NCBI RefSeq assembly: GCF_025144225.1
Contig: NZ_JALXXB010000004.1
Span: 62,001 to 126,000 of the forward strand
Direction: 5' to 3'
Length of the DNA stretch: 64,000 nucleotides
From: Aestuariimicrobium sp. p3-SID1156
GTDB taxonomy: Bacteria > Actinomycetota > Actinomycetes > Propionibacteriales > Propionibacteriaceae
In this document: piece by piece, positions 1 to 7,677 of the stretch
Position numbering within the stretch: the first letter of the stretch is position 1
Layout of the letters: the number at the start of each line of letters is the position of its first letter
Position numbers and translations under genes: made by a program
The notes under the pieces: generated by a model
The model's database searches: none
Told to the model about the DNA's origin: nothing
The model's input: only the letters and a program-made list of their open reading frames with translations

Positions 1-152
1 GGGACCAGCGGCTCCAGTCCGTGGACGAGGGTGACACGGACCTCGCCACCCGGATCAGACCGCAGTCGGATGTCGCCAGAACGGCGAGCCAACTTGGTGC
101 CCACGGTGCGCTGAACTACAGTTTCGGTGATTTCTTCCCCCGGAGGTCCCAT
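1..152 (-). CDS. Possible 5' part of a minus-strand gene running off the left edge
   Basis: A minus-strand reading frame is open from the left edge to an ATG at 152, with an internal GTG at 104. The GTG version reads about 34 residues with an Arg-rich start and a segment ending in GGEVRVTLVHGL. Third-position GC is about 74 percent, which is compatible with coding but not decisive. The ATG at 152 would overlap the start of the transpeptidase gene, so the GTG at 104 is the more sensible start. The same bases may simply be the upstream region of the transpeptidase gene. I do not recognise the family. Confidence 0.2.
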   Translation of the reverse strand, partial: MGPPGEEITETVVQRTVGTKLARRSGDIRLRSDPGGEVRVTLVHGLEPLV

Positions 153-1383
153 GTCCCGCTCGCGCACGTTCTCCGTCCTCGGCGCCGTCCTCTGCCTCGG
201 CATGGCCGGATGCGCACGGGACGCCTCGCTCGCCGGCGTCCCTCCGCAGCAGACCTCGCACACCGTTCGCGGCGTGCCCAAGCCCTCGGAGATGGCGACA
301 GCGAGTCGGCAGCCCGAAACCACGCTGGCGCCCAGCGCGCCCCAGGCGACCCCCACGCCCTCGGTGGAGAGCCCGGCTCCCGCCAGCAGTGCGGCGTCCA
401 CCAGCCAGACCCCGACGCCATCGCCGACACCTACCCCGTCGAGTACCCCGTCGAGCACCCCGTCGAGCACCCCGACGCCGGACCCGGTGACTCTGCCCGC
501 GATCCTGAAGTCGGGCGACGAGGGCGAGAAGGTGCGTGAGCTGCAGCACCGCCTCCTGCAGCTCGACTGGTATGCGGGCAAGATCACCCCCCACTTCGGC
601 TCCAGCACCGAAGCTGCCGTGCAGGGTTTCCAGGGCAAGCGCAACCTGCCGACCACCGGTGAGGTGGACCAGAAGACCTGGGATGCGCTGGCCGCCATGA
701 CGCGCCAGCCCACCCGGGACGAGATGCACAACGTCCTGAAGGCCGGCCCGGCACTGCTCAAGAGCGGGGACAAGGGCGACAAGGTCAAGGACCTCCAGGC
801 TCGCCTCAAGCAGATCGAGTGGTACGCGGGCCCGGTGACCGGCACCTACGACGCCACCACGGTCAAGGCCGTGCGCGACTTCCAGGCCAAGCGCCAGATC
901 CCGGTCACCGGAGAGGTCGACCAGCGCACCCTGGACCAACTCGGCGAGATGACCTCCACGCCCACCGCCGAAGAGCTGTCCAACAAGCCGCCCAGGAAGC
1001 CCGCCCCGCCGGCGATCGACCAGCGCTGCATGACCGGGCGGGTCCTCTGCATCAGTAAGTCCACCAACCAGCTCGCGTGGGTGGTCGACGGCAAGGTCCT
1101 GCGCACGATGGACGTCAGGTTCGGCTCCGAACTGACCCCGACCCGTGAGGGTGTGTTCACCCTCTACTGGAAGTCACGCGACCATGTGTCGACGCTCTAC
1201 CACACGGCCATGCCGTATGCGATGTTCTTCTCCGGCGGGCAGGCCGTGCACTACTCGGCCGACTTCGCGGCGCGCGGGTACAACGGTGCCTCCCACGGTT
1301 GTGTGAACGTTCGCGACAAGGACGCAGTGAGCTGGCTGTTCGGGCAGGCACGGGAGGGCGACAAGGTCGTCGTCCACCGCTGA
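151..1383 (+). CDS. L,D-transpeptidase lipoprotein with two peptidoglycan-binding domains
   Basis: Probable cell-wall cross-linking enzyme acting outside the membrane, making 3-3 peptide bridges from tetrapeptide stems. The product is 410 aa. Residues 1-21 form a short signal ending in a lipobox-like GMAGC with Cys21, so it is probably lipid anchored. A Pro/Thr/Ser-rich linker follows (about 55-115), then two PG_binding_1 repeats (about 118-180 and 201-265) that share the GEVDQ(K/R)T motif, then a YkuD domain with His367 and the catalytic SHGCVNV motif (Cys384). The ATG at 151 is chosen because CGGAGGT lies just upstream; an in-frame GTG at 127 would spoil the signal peptide. The family assignment is firm; the exact cross-link made is inference from the family. 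Confidence 0.93.
   Translation: MSRSRTFSVLGAVLCLGMAGCARDASLAGVPPQQTSHTVRGVPKPSEMATASRQPETTLAPSAPQATPTPSVESPAPASSAASTSQTPTPSPTPTPSSTPSSTPSSTPTPDPVTLPAILKSGDEGEKVRELQHRLLQLDWYAGKITPHFGSSTEAAVQGFQGKRNLPTTGEVDQKTWDALAAMTRQPTRDEMHNVLKAGPALLKSGDKGDKVKDLQARLKQIEWYAGPVTGTYDATTVKAVRDFQAKRQIPVTGEVDQRTLDQLGEMTSTPTAEELSNKPPRKPAPPAIDQRCMTGRVLCISKSTNQLAWVVDGKVLRTMDVRFGSELTPTREGVFTLYWKSRDHVSTLYHTAMPYAMFFSGGQAVHYSADFAARGYNGASHGCVNVRDKDAVSWLFGQAREGDKVVVHR
433..468 (+). repeat. Three tandem 12-bp repeats in the transpeptidase linker
   Basis: Three consecutive units of ACCCCGTCGAG(T/C) encode three Ser-Ser-Thr-Pro blocks in the wall-spanning linker. Only the last base of the unit varies. Such an array can change copy number by slippage without a frameshift. 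Confidence 0.85.
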
Positions 1384-1404
1384 GCCACCCGCTGGCGGGC
1401 TTGC

Positions 1405-2043
1405 TCAGCCCTGCGCGGTGAGCGCGGAGATTTGGCGCCCCAGCGCGTTGGCGAGGTAGACGGTGGTGTCCCCACGATCCTTCTCGAAGACGACCAGACC
1501 CGTGATCTTCTCGCCCTCGTGCACTGTGCCCTGGGTCAGCGCGTTGTGGTCGCTGATCGGGATCGGGTCGTAGTCCTCCACGGTCTTGTTGTCCAGGGCG
1601 AAGAAGGAATAACGCAGGGTGCCGCGGGTGACCTTGATGGTGACGGTCACCTCGAGCCCACGGTCGGTCCAGCGCGTGGAATCAATGCTCCACACCCCGT
1701 CGGCATTGTCCATCGGTGAGTGGAAGGGCACGGAATTGCCCGAAGCCGCAGCCGTGGGCACCTGCCGGGAGGACGGTGCACTGATCGGCGCAGAGGGTGC
1801 CATCGGCAACTCGGGCGTGGGTCGACGGCTGGTCAGGAAGGCTGCCACGGCCAGGCCGAGGATCACGAGCGCTGCAATCGCTCCCAGCCACCGTCCAGCG
1901 TTGGATTTCGGCAGCTCGTACTGTTCGATCGACACGGGCTGGTACTGCGGCTCGCCCATCGGGCGCCGAGGGTCCCACTGGGGTTGGTTGCCCCAGGGGG
2001 GTGCGGGAGGCGGCTGGTGCGGGCCCCGTGGCTGGTTGGTCAT
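1405..2043 (-). CDS. Membrane-anchored protein with proline-rich N-terminus and extracytoplasmic domain
   Basis: Unknown function, 212 aa. The first 45 residues are rich in Pro, Gln and Trp. A single hydrophobic segment at about residues 52-70 (GAIAALVILGLAVAAFL) should anchor it with the N-terminus inside. After a Pro/Ser/Ala linker, the last 110 residues form a compact domain with beta-rich character that loosely recalls telokin-like DUF4352 domains; this resemblance is weak. It is convergent with the transpeptidase gene, with only 21 bases between stop codons, so the two are not one operon. A TACCAT -10-like box lies nine bases upstream of the ATG. Confidence 0.7.
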   Translation of the reverse strand: MTNQPRGPHQPPPAPPWGNQPQWDPRRPMGEPQYQPVSIEQYELPKSNAGRWLGAIAALVILGLAVAAFLTSRRPTPELPMAPSAPISAPSSRQVPTAAASGNSVPFHSPMDNADGVWSIDSTRWTDRGLEVTVTIKVTRGTLRYSFFALDNKTVEDYDPIPISDHNALTQGTVHEGEKITGLVVFEKDRGDTTVYLANALGRQISALTAQG

Positions 2044-2162
2044 GGTGTGGCCATGGTACCTGCGCCTCAGACGTCGACCGAGCGGCTGTGGACAACCCAG
2101 CGGCGGGGAGCCCGGCTGTGGACAGCGAGCCCCTGCCCCCCGATCCCAGGCACAAACCAGGC

Positions 2163-3101
2163 ATGACGACGACCATCAAGGCAACCAGCACCACCGACAT
2201 GCTCTCCCTCGTCCCCTACCTGCTGGGGTACCACGTCGACGACGACGTGGTCATCCTGCTCCTCTCGCGGCACACCGTGGAGGTGGCCATGCGGATGGAC
2301 TACTGGATGTTTGATGCCCCGGCCATGGTCAACGCCCAGCTCACCGAGATGATGGGACGCTACGAGTCAGCGAAGGTCTTCTTCATCGCCTACAGCCAGG
2401 ATCGCGACAAGGCCGAGGAGGTGTTGGGGAAGTTGGAGACCTTCGTGGAGCCCGGGCAGGTCGTTGACTCGGTGCGAACCGATGGCGTCCGCTGGTGGTC
2501 CAGGCTCTGCGTCGGGGACTGCTGCCCTGCCGAGGGGCACCCGTGTGACCCGTCCTCGCCGGCGGTGGCAGCCGCCGTGGTGGCAGGCTCCACGGCGTTG
2601 GCTTCCCGCAAGGACCTGATGACCCTGGTGGAGGGCCCTTCACTGGTCGACCAGGGCTGCCTCCTTGCCGAGCTGGTCGGGGTGGAGGAACGCATTGCCC
2701 GCCGCACGCCGCGTGCGCGCGTCCAGCGCACGAAGCGCCTGCTCGCTGACCATCTGGGGGAGGAGGATGTCGACGACGCGGTCTGCATGGAACTCGGGCT
2801 CCTGGCCAAAGGCATCCCGGCGCGGGACGCCGCCTGGCTGGAGATGTCACGCGCAGGGGCGAAGCACCACCTGCGGCTGTGGCAGCAGGTGGTGCGGGTG
2901 ATGCCGGATCGCCATGCCGTCCCGGCGCTGTGCCTGATGGCTGCGGCTGCGTGGCTCGACGGCAATGGGGCACTGATGGGCTGCTGCTTGGCTCGCGTGG
3001 AGGGCCTCGATGCCGACTACGGCATGTTCCAGCTCCTGCGCCGGGTGCACCATTCGGCGGCACCGCCGGAGCTGTGGGCTGATATCCGTGACGCGGTGTG
3101 A
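2163..3101 (+). CDS. DUF4192 family protein
   Basis: Actinobacteria-specific family of unknown function, 312 aa. The N-terminus contains the family hallmark of a short lead followed by LVPYLLGYHVDDDVVILLLS, then the alternating alpha/beta region and a C-terminal segment rich in Ala, Leu and Trp with AAAAWLDGNGA, as in other members. The reading frame stays open upstream, but homology begins at the ATG at 2163. No signal peptide or membrane segment is visible, so it is probably cytoplasmic. It stands alone, divergent from the preceding gene and 93 bases before leuS. Confidence 0.85.
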   Translation: MTTTIKATSTTDMLSLVPYLLGYHVDDDVVILLLSRHTVEVAMRMDYWMFDAPAMVNAQLTEMMGRYESAKVFFIAYSQDRDKAEEVLGKLETFVEPGQVVDSVRTDGVRWWSRLCVGDCCPAEGHPCDPSSPAVAAAVVAGSTALASRKDLMTLVEGPSLVDQGCLLAELVGVEERIARRTPRARVQRTKRLLADHLGEEDVDDAVCMELGLLAKGIPARDAAWLEMSRAGAKHHLRLWQQVVRVMPDRHAVPALCLMAAAAWLDGNGALMGCCLARVEGLDADYGMFQLLRRVHHSAAPPELWADIRDAV

Positions 3102-3194
3102 CTCGTCGTTTGTGCGCCTGACGAAATCGGTTCGGAGGATGGGGGAGGACAGCGGTAGCGTTGGGGGCTGAATCGACCGGCAGAAAGAGGAATC

Positions 3195-5672
3195 GTGGGC
3201 GAGCACTCGGCAGAGCGCAGCGGGTACGACGCGGCGGCCGCGCAGGAGAAGTGGGCGCAGTACTGGCAGGACAACCACACCTTCGCGGTGAGCGAGGACG
3301 ACTCGCTGGAGAAGCGCTACCTCCTCGACATGTTCCCCTACCCTTCCGGCGACCTGCACATGGGCCACGCCGAGGCCTGGGCCATCGCCGACGTGGTGGG
3401 GCGCTACTGGAAGATGCAGGGCCACAACGTCCTGCACCCGGTCGGCTGGGACTCCTTCGGCCTGCCTGCTGAGAACGCGGCGATCAGGAACAACCAGAAC
3501 CCTGCCGAGTGGACCTACAAGAACATCGAGACCCAGGCGTCGTCCTTCAAGCGCTACGGCATCGGTTTCGACTGGTCGCACCGCCTGCACACCTCTGACG
3601 AGGAGTACTACCGCTGGACCCAGTGGCTCTTCCTGAAGTTCTTCGAGAAGGGCCTGGCCTACCGCAAGGACTCCTACGTCAACTGGTGCCCCCAGGACAT
3701 GACCGTGCTGGCCAACGAGCAGGTCAAGGATGGGCGCTGCGAGCGGTGCAATGCCATCGTCACCAAGCGACAGTTGAACCAGTGGTACTTCAAGACCACC
3801 GACTATGCCCAGCAGCTGCTGGACGACATGGAGCAGCTGAAGGACGGCTGGCCCGAGCGCATCCTGGCCATGCAGCGCAACTGGATCGGACGCTCCCAGG
3901 GTGCCCACGTCAACTTCCAGATCGAGGGCCGCGAGGAACCGGTGACCGTGTTCACCACGCGCCCGGACACCCTGTTCGGCGCCACCTTCATGGTGGTGGC
4001 CCCCGACGCGGCCCTGGCGGCCGACATCGTCTCCAACGATCAGCGAGCCGCCTTCGAGGCGTACCTGGAGGAGGTCAAGAAGCAGACCGAGATCGAGCGC
4101 CAGTCCACCGAGCACACGAAGACCGGCGTCTTCCTGGGCGTCCACGCCACCAACCCCGTCAACGGAGAGAAGATCCCGGTCTGGGCAGCTGACTACGTGC
4201 TGGCCGAGTACGGCACCGGCGCGATCATGGCCGTCCCCGCCCATGACCAGCGTGACCTGGAGTTCGCGCGGACCTTCGACCTGCCCGTCCGCATGGTCAT
4301 CGACACCGGGGAGGGTGACCCCGCCAAGACGGGCATCGCCACCGCTGGTGACGGCACCTATGTCAACTCCGGCGTGCTGGATGGCCTGACCAACAAGGCG
4401 GAGGGCATCGCCCGCATCACCGAGCAGCTGGAAGCCGACGGCCTGGGCACGGCGGCAATCACCTACCGCCTGCGCGACTGGCTGCTGAGCCGCCAGCGCT
4501 ACTGGGGCTGCCCGATCCCGATCATCCATTGCCCCCGTTGCGGCGAGGTTCCGGTGCCGGAGGACCAACTTCCGGTGACGCTGCCCCACCTGCGCGGGGA
4601 ACAGCTCGCACCCAAGGGCACCAGCCCGCTGGCGGCAGCCACCGAGTGGAAGATGGTCAACTGCCCGAGCTGTGGTGGCCCCGCCGAGCGTGACACCGAC
4701 ACCATGGACACCTTCGTGGACTCCTCGTGGTACTTCTACCGCTACGTGTCCCCGCACTACACCGAAGGTCCCTTCGACGTCGAAGCCGTGCGGCAGTGGA
4801 TGCCGGTGGCCCAGTACGTCGGCGGTGTGGAGCACGCCACCATGCACCTGCTCTACGCGCGTTTCTTCAACAAGGTGCTGCGCGACATGGGCATGGTCGA
4901 CTTCGACGAGCCCTTCCTGCGCCTGATGAACCAGGGGCAGGTCATCAACCAGGGCAAGTCGATGAGCAAGTCGCTGGGCAATGGCGTGGACCTGGGCCAG
5001 CAGATCAACGAGTTCGGCGTGGACGCTGTCCGCACCACCGTCATCTTCGCCGGTCCCCCGGAGGAGGACATTGACTGGGCCGACGTCTCGCCCGGTTCGA
5101 CACTGAAGTTCCTCCAGCGCGCCTACCGGGTGGCCACCGATGTCACCAGCGAGCCCGGTGCCGACACCTCGGCCGGGGATCGTGCGCTGCGCCAGGTGAC
5201 CCACAAGACGATTGCCGAGATCACCGAACTGCTCGATTCTGGCCGGTTCAATGTGGTCGTCGCCCGCGTGATGGAGCTGGTCAACGCAACCCGCCGCACC
5301 ATTGACTCCGGTGCCGGCGCCGCGGACCCCGCCGTGCGCGAGGCAGCGGAGTTCGTCGCCCAGTCCCTGTCGCTGGTGGCTCCCTACGTCGCCGAGGAGA
5401 TGTGGGAGGTCCTGGGCAACCCGCCCTCGGTTGCCCAGTCCCGCTGGCCCACTGCCGACCCGGCGCTGCTGGTCGCCGACCAGGTCACCATGGTCGTCCA
5501 GGTGCAGGGCAAGGTTCGCGGCAAGCTCGAGGTCTCCCCGGACATCACCGAGGAGGAGGCCACCGAGCTGGCCCTCGCCGACGCCGGGGTCCAGCGCGCG
5601 TTGGCCGGCCGTGAGGTTGTCAAGGTGATCTGCCGCCTGCCCAAGATGGTCAGCATCGTCCCGGGCAAGTAG
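3195..5672 (+). CDS. leuS: Leucyl-tRNA synthetase
   Basis: Class I aminoacyl-tRNA synthetase that charges tRNA-Leu with leucine in the cytoplasm. The product is 825 aa, the usual bacterial length. The HIGH motif appears as HMGH (starting near residue 55, after FPYPSGDL), and KSMSKSLG near residue 589 is the KMSKS loop. Cys pairs in [13 protein letters not shown] and later CPRC/CPSC segments fit the zinc modules. The inserted editing domain contains [12 protein letters not shown], and the C-terminal anticodon-binding region carries the QVQGKVRGK motif of LeuS. The GTG start follows AGAAAGAGG. It is transcribed alone; an inverted repeat follows it. Confidence 0.98.
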   Translation: MGEHSAERSGYDAAAAQEKWAQYWQDNHTFAVSEDDSLEKRYLLDMFPYPSGDLHMGHAEAWAIADVVGRYWKMQGHNVLHPVGWDSFGLPAENAAIRNNQNPAEWTYKNIETQASSFKRYGIGFDWSHRLHTSDEEYYRWTQWLFLKFFEKGLAYRKDSYVNWCPQDMTVLANEQVKDGRCERCNAIVTKRQLNQWYFKTTDYAQQLLDDMEQLKDGWPERILAMQRNWIGRSQGAHVNFQIEGREEPVTVFTTRPDTLFGATFMVVAPDAALAADIVSNDQRAAFEAYLEEVKKQTEIERQSTEHTKTGVFLGVHATNPVNGEKIPVWAADYVLAEYGTGAIMAVPAHDQRDLEFARTFDLPVRMVIDTGEGDPAKTGIATAGDGTYVNSGVLDGLTNKAEGIARITEQLEADGLGTAAITYRLRDWLLSRQRYWGCPIPIIHCPRCGEVPVPEDQLPVTLPHLRGEQLAPKGTSPLAAATEWKMVNCPSCGGPAERDTDTMDTFVDSSWYFYRYVSPHYTEGPFDVEAVRQWMPVAQYVGGVEHATMHLLYARFFNKVLRDMGMVDFDEPFLRLMNQGQVINQGKSMSKSLGNGVDLGQQINEFGVDAVRTTVIFAGPPEEDIDWADVSPGSTLKFLQRAYRVATDVTSEPGADTSAGDRALRQVTHKTIAEITELLDSGRFNVVVARVMELVNATRRTIDSGAGAADPAVREAAEFVAQSLSLVAPYVAEEMWEVLGNPPSVAQSRWPTADPALLVADQVTMVVQVQGKVRGKLEVSPDITEEEATELALADAGVQRALAGREVVKVICRLPKMVSIVPGK

Positions 5673-5701
5673 CGCCCACGCGAGGACTCGACGCGACATG
5701 A

Positions 5702-5734
5702 AGGACGCCGGGGCCCGCGCGCTCCCGGCGTCCT
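5702..5734. terminator. Bidirectional hairpin terminator between leuS and a convergent gene
   Basis: AGGACGCCGGG (5702-5712) pairs perfectly with CCCGGCGTCCT (5724-5734) across an 11-base loop. It sits between two convergent stop codons. There is no long T-run, as is usual in high-GC actinobacteria. Confidence 0.7.
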
Positions 5735-5745
5735 GCACGGTGGGC

Positions 5746-6714
5746 TCAGTACTGGTAGAGGACGCCGTAGCTCGGTGCCCAGAGGTCCTTCGCGCTGCCG
5801 TTGATGCGTCCCCAGATGGAGTGCAGACGCAGGTCATTGGAATAGACCACATCATGCCGCTTCTCGATCACGAGGCTGGTGCGGAGGCGGCGCCCGCGCA
5901 GCTGGTCGGCGCGAACCTCGAGGGTCTGTTCGATGGTCATGTGGTGCTGGTTCCAGTGCACGGTGGTCTCGCGCACCGGGCTCGAGATCAGCGTTCCCGC
6001 GGGACGGCCCCGGGCATCCAGCGGCTCGACCTCGATGTGGGTGCCCAGCTTGCTGCCACTCCCGGAGGTGCTGCCGCAACCCGGGTAGATGTCATAGGGG
6101 GCGCAGGTGGTGACGTTCAGGTGCATCAGCACGGTCGCGGTGTCGATGCCTTCATCGAGCCTCATGTCCCGGGTGAGGACGCGGGCCGATTCGGCGCCGT
6201 GCAGGACGCGATCCTGCGTCGGTTGCGGATCGGTCCACTGGTGGGCACAACGGGTGGTGCGCTCAGGACCGATCCGGGCGGCATTTAGACTGGCGCCGGT
6301 GCGAAGGACGTAGTCATAGGGCTTACCGGCGCCGTAACCACTCATCCAGAGCGCGCAGCGGTAGGTGCCCGTGGCCGGTGCGGTGAAGACTCCCCGCAGT
6401 ACCGGGGTCAGCACGCGCTGACTGGGGGCCTGGAAGTTCTGGCCCATGTAGAAGCCCTGCAGGTGGCCTGCCGAACCTGGCAGGCAACGCACGGCGACCG
6501 TGAGGCCCGGGTCGATCTCGGGCTGACCCAGGGCAGTGAGCTCGACACGGAGACTGTTGGTCCACAGGTCCACCGACTCGCCCTCGGTGAGCGCCAGGTC
6601 GATCCCGGTCCCCGGCACCTCATGGAGCTTCGCCGTCGGACCACCTCGGAAACCGTGGTCGCTGTTGAGGCGGGCGGTGAGGTATTCGGGCTGAACCGGG
6701 GCATGGGGATTCAC
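5746..6714 (-). CDS. Hypothetical protein, unknown
   Basis: 322 aa with no signal peptide and no membrane segment, and no family I recognise. The sequence is rich in beta-forming stretches (for example GVFTAPATGTYRCALWMSG) and ends in an aromatic tail (SYGVLYQY). One Cys-containing segment (TTCAPYDIYPGCGS) may be a disulfide or metal site, but that is speculative. The GTG start at 6714 has AAGGA about nine bases upstream. It is divergent from comEA and convergent with leuS, so it forms its own transcription unit. Confidence 0.65.
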   Translation of the reverse strand: MNPHAPVQPEYLTARLNSDHGFRGGPTAKLHEVPGTGIDLALTEGESVDLWTNSLRVELTALGQPEIDPGLTVAVRCLPGSAGHLQGFYMGQNFQAPSQRVLTPVLRGVFTAPATGTYRCALWMSGYGAGKPYDYVLRTGASLNAARIGPERTTRCAHQWTDPQPTQDRVLHGAESARVLTRDMRLDEGIDTATVLMHLNVTTCAPYDIYPGCGSTSGSGSKLGTHIEVEPLDARGRPAGTLISSPVRETTVHWNQHHMTIEQTLEVRADQLRGRRLRTSLVIEKRHDVVYSNDLRLHSIWGRINGSAKDLWAPSYGVLYQY

Positions 6715-6774
6715 AGGGTGTTGTCCTTGTGGGCCGAAGTGTTGTCCGTTTATCCCAGCCTAGGGATTCGGGTG

Positions 6775-6780
6775 CATAAC
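6775..6780 (+). promoter_or_regulatory. Candidate -10 box for leaderless comEA
   Basis: CATAAC lies exactly six bases before the comEA ATG, and no Shine-Dalgarno sequence is present. The placement matches the TANNNT-N6-start pattern seen repeatedly in this window, though the first base is C. Confidence 0.4.
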
Positions 6781-6786
6781 CATTGC

Positions 6787-7677
6787 ATGAGAGTGGAGAC
6801 AGATGCCGGAGTGCGGCTCCGTCGTGTCCTGGAGCAGGCACCGGCCTTGCGACGGGGGCCTCGGCGAGCTGCAGAACCGGAGGGCACCGTCCAGCTCAGC
6901 CCAGAGCCCGGCGCGCCGCCGGGAGAGCTCGACGAGCTCCTGTCGGTGGCGGAGGAGCCGACGCCGAAGATCCGTCGGGTAGGTCCCCAACACCTGCAGG
7001 GCCTGGCGATCCTGGCGGTGGTGGTGCTGGTCTTCGTGGCCATGCACCTGCTGCGGGCGAGGCCGAGCCAGGTGCCCCTGCAGGCGCCCTCGCTACCCGC
7101 CGCCTCCGCAAGTGCCCCTGCGGGTGCGCGGGCCCCCGCTGCTGCCGTGCCGAGTTCCCGCCCCTCCTCGACGGTGGTGAAGGTCCACGTTGTCGGAGAG
7201 GTGCGCCGACCCGGAGTGGTGACCCTGCGTGAGGGTGCTCGGATTCAGGACGCGATTGATGCCGCTGGCGGATTCACGGCGAAGGCCAAGCCGGGGCTGT
7301 TGAACCTGGCCTCACCGGTCACCGACGGGATGCAGGTGGTCGTGGCCGGGCCGGGGGCGACGTCGACGGTCAATCCACCGAGCCTTCCGTCGGCAGCTTC
7401 CACTGCGGGCACGAATGCTGGTCAGGGCACGAATCCCGGCCAAGCAGCGGGAGGGGGGTCGGGGACTGACGAGCCGGCCAGTGGTGACCTGGTGAACCTC
7501 AACACGGCAACCCAGGCGCAGCTGGAGACCCTTCCCGGGGTTGGACCGGTGATGGCGGGCAAGATCCTGGCCTGGCGACAGAAGCACGGGCAGTTCACGC
7601 GGGTGGAGGAACTGCAGGAGGTCAGCGGTGTGGGCGCAAAGACCTTCGAGCGACTCAAGCCCCTGGTCACGGTGTGA
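6787..7677 (+). CDS. comEA: ComEA-type DNA-binding competence protein
   Basis: Membrane-anchored receptor that binds double-stranded DNA for natural transformation. The product is 296 aa: a cytoplasmic N-terminal region, one membrane helix (about 72-89, AILAVVVLVFVAMHLL), an Ala/Pro/Ser linker, an SLBB domain (about 135-190, with VHVVGEVRRPGVVTLREG), a second low-complexity linker, and a C-terminal helix-hairpin-helix pair (about 234-296, with LPGVGPVMAGKIL and VSGVGAKTFERLK). The reading frame extends upstream, but the ATG at 6787 agrees with the -10 box. The stop codon overlaps the comEC start, so the two genes are translationally coupled. Confidence 0.95.
   Translation: MRVETDAGVRLRRVLEQAPALRRGPRRAAEPEGTVQLSPEPGAPPGELDELLSVAEEPTPKIRRVGPQHLQGLAILAVVVLVFVAMHLLRARPSQVPLQAPSLPAASASAPAGARAPAAAVPSSRPSSTVVKVHVVGEVRRPGVVTLREGARIQDAIDAAGGFTAKAKPGLLNLASPVTDGMQVVVAGPGATSTVNPPSLPSAASTAGTNAGQGTNPGQAAGGGSGTDEPASGDLVNLNTATQAQLETLPGVGPVMAGKILAWRQKHGQFTRVEELQEVSGVGAKTFERLKPLVTV

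Noticed and set aside
55..939. Minus-strand 294-residue frame opposite the transpeptidase gene
   Set aside because: Low-complexity antisense shadow; the transpeptidase domains on the other strand are unambiguous.
1379..1409. Small nested inverted repeats between the transpeptidase and next gene
   Set aside because: The inner stem has a two-base loop and the outer one is only six bases; too weak to call a terminator.
2847..5855. Very long minus-strand open frame (about 1000 codons) opposite leuS
   Set aside because: It is a high-GC shadow of leuS: composition follows the antisense of a strongly coded gene, it runs into the ends of other genes, and no protein family is recognisable.
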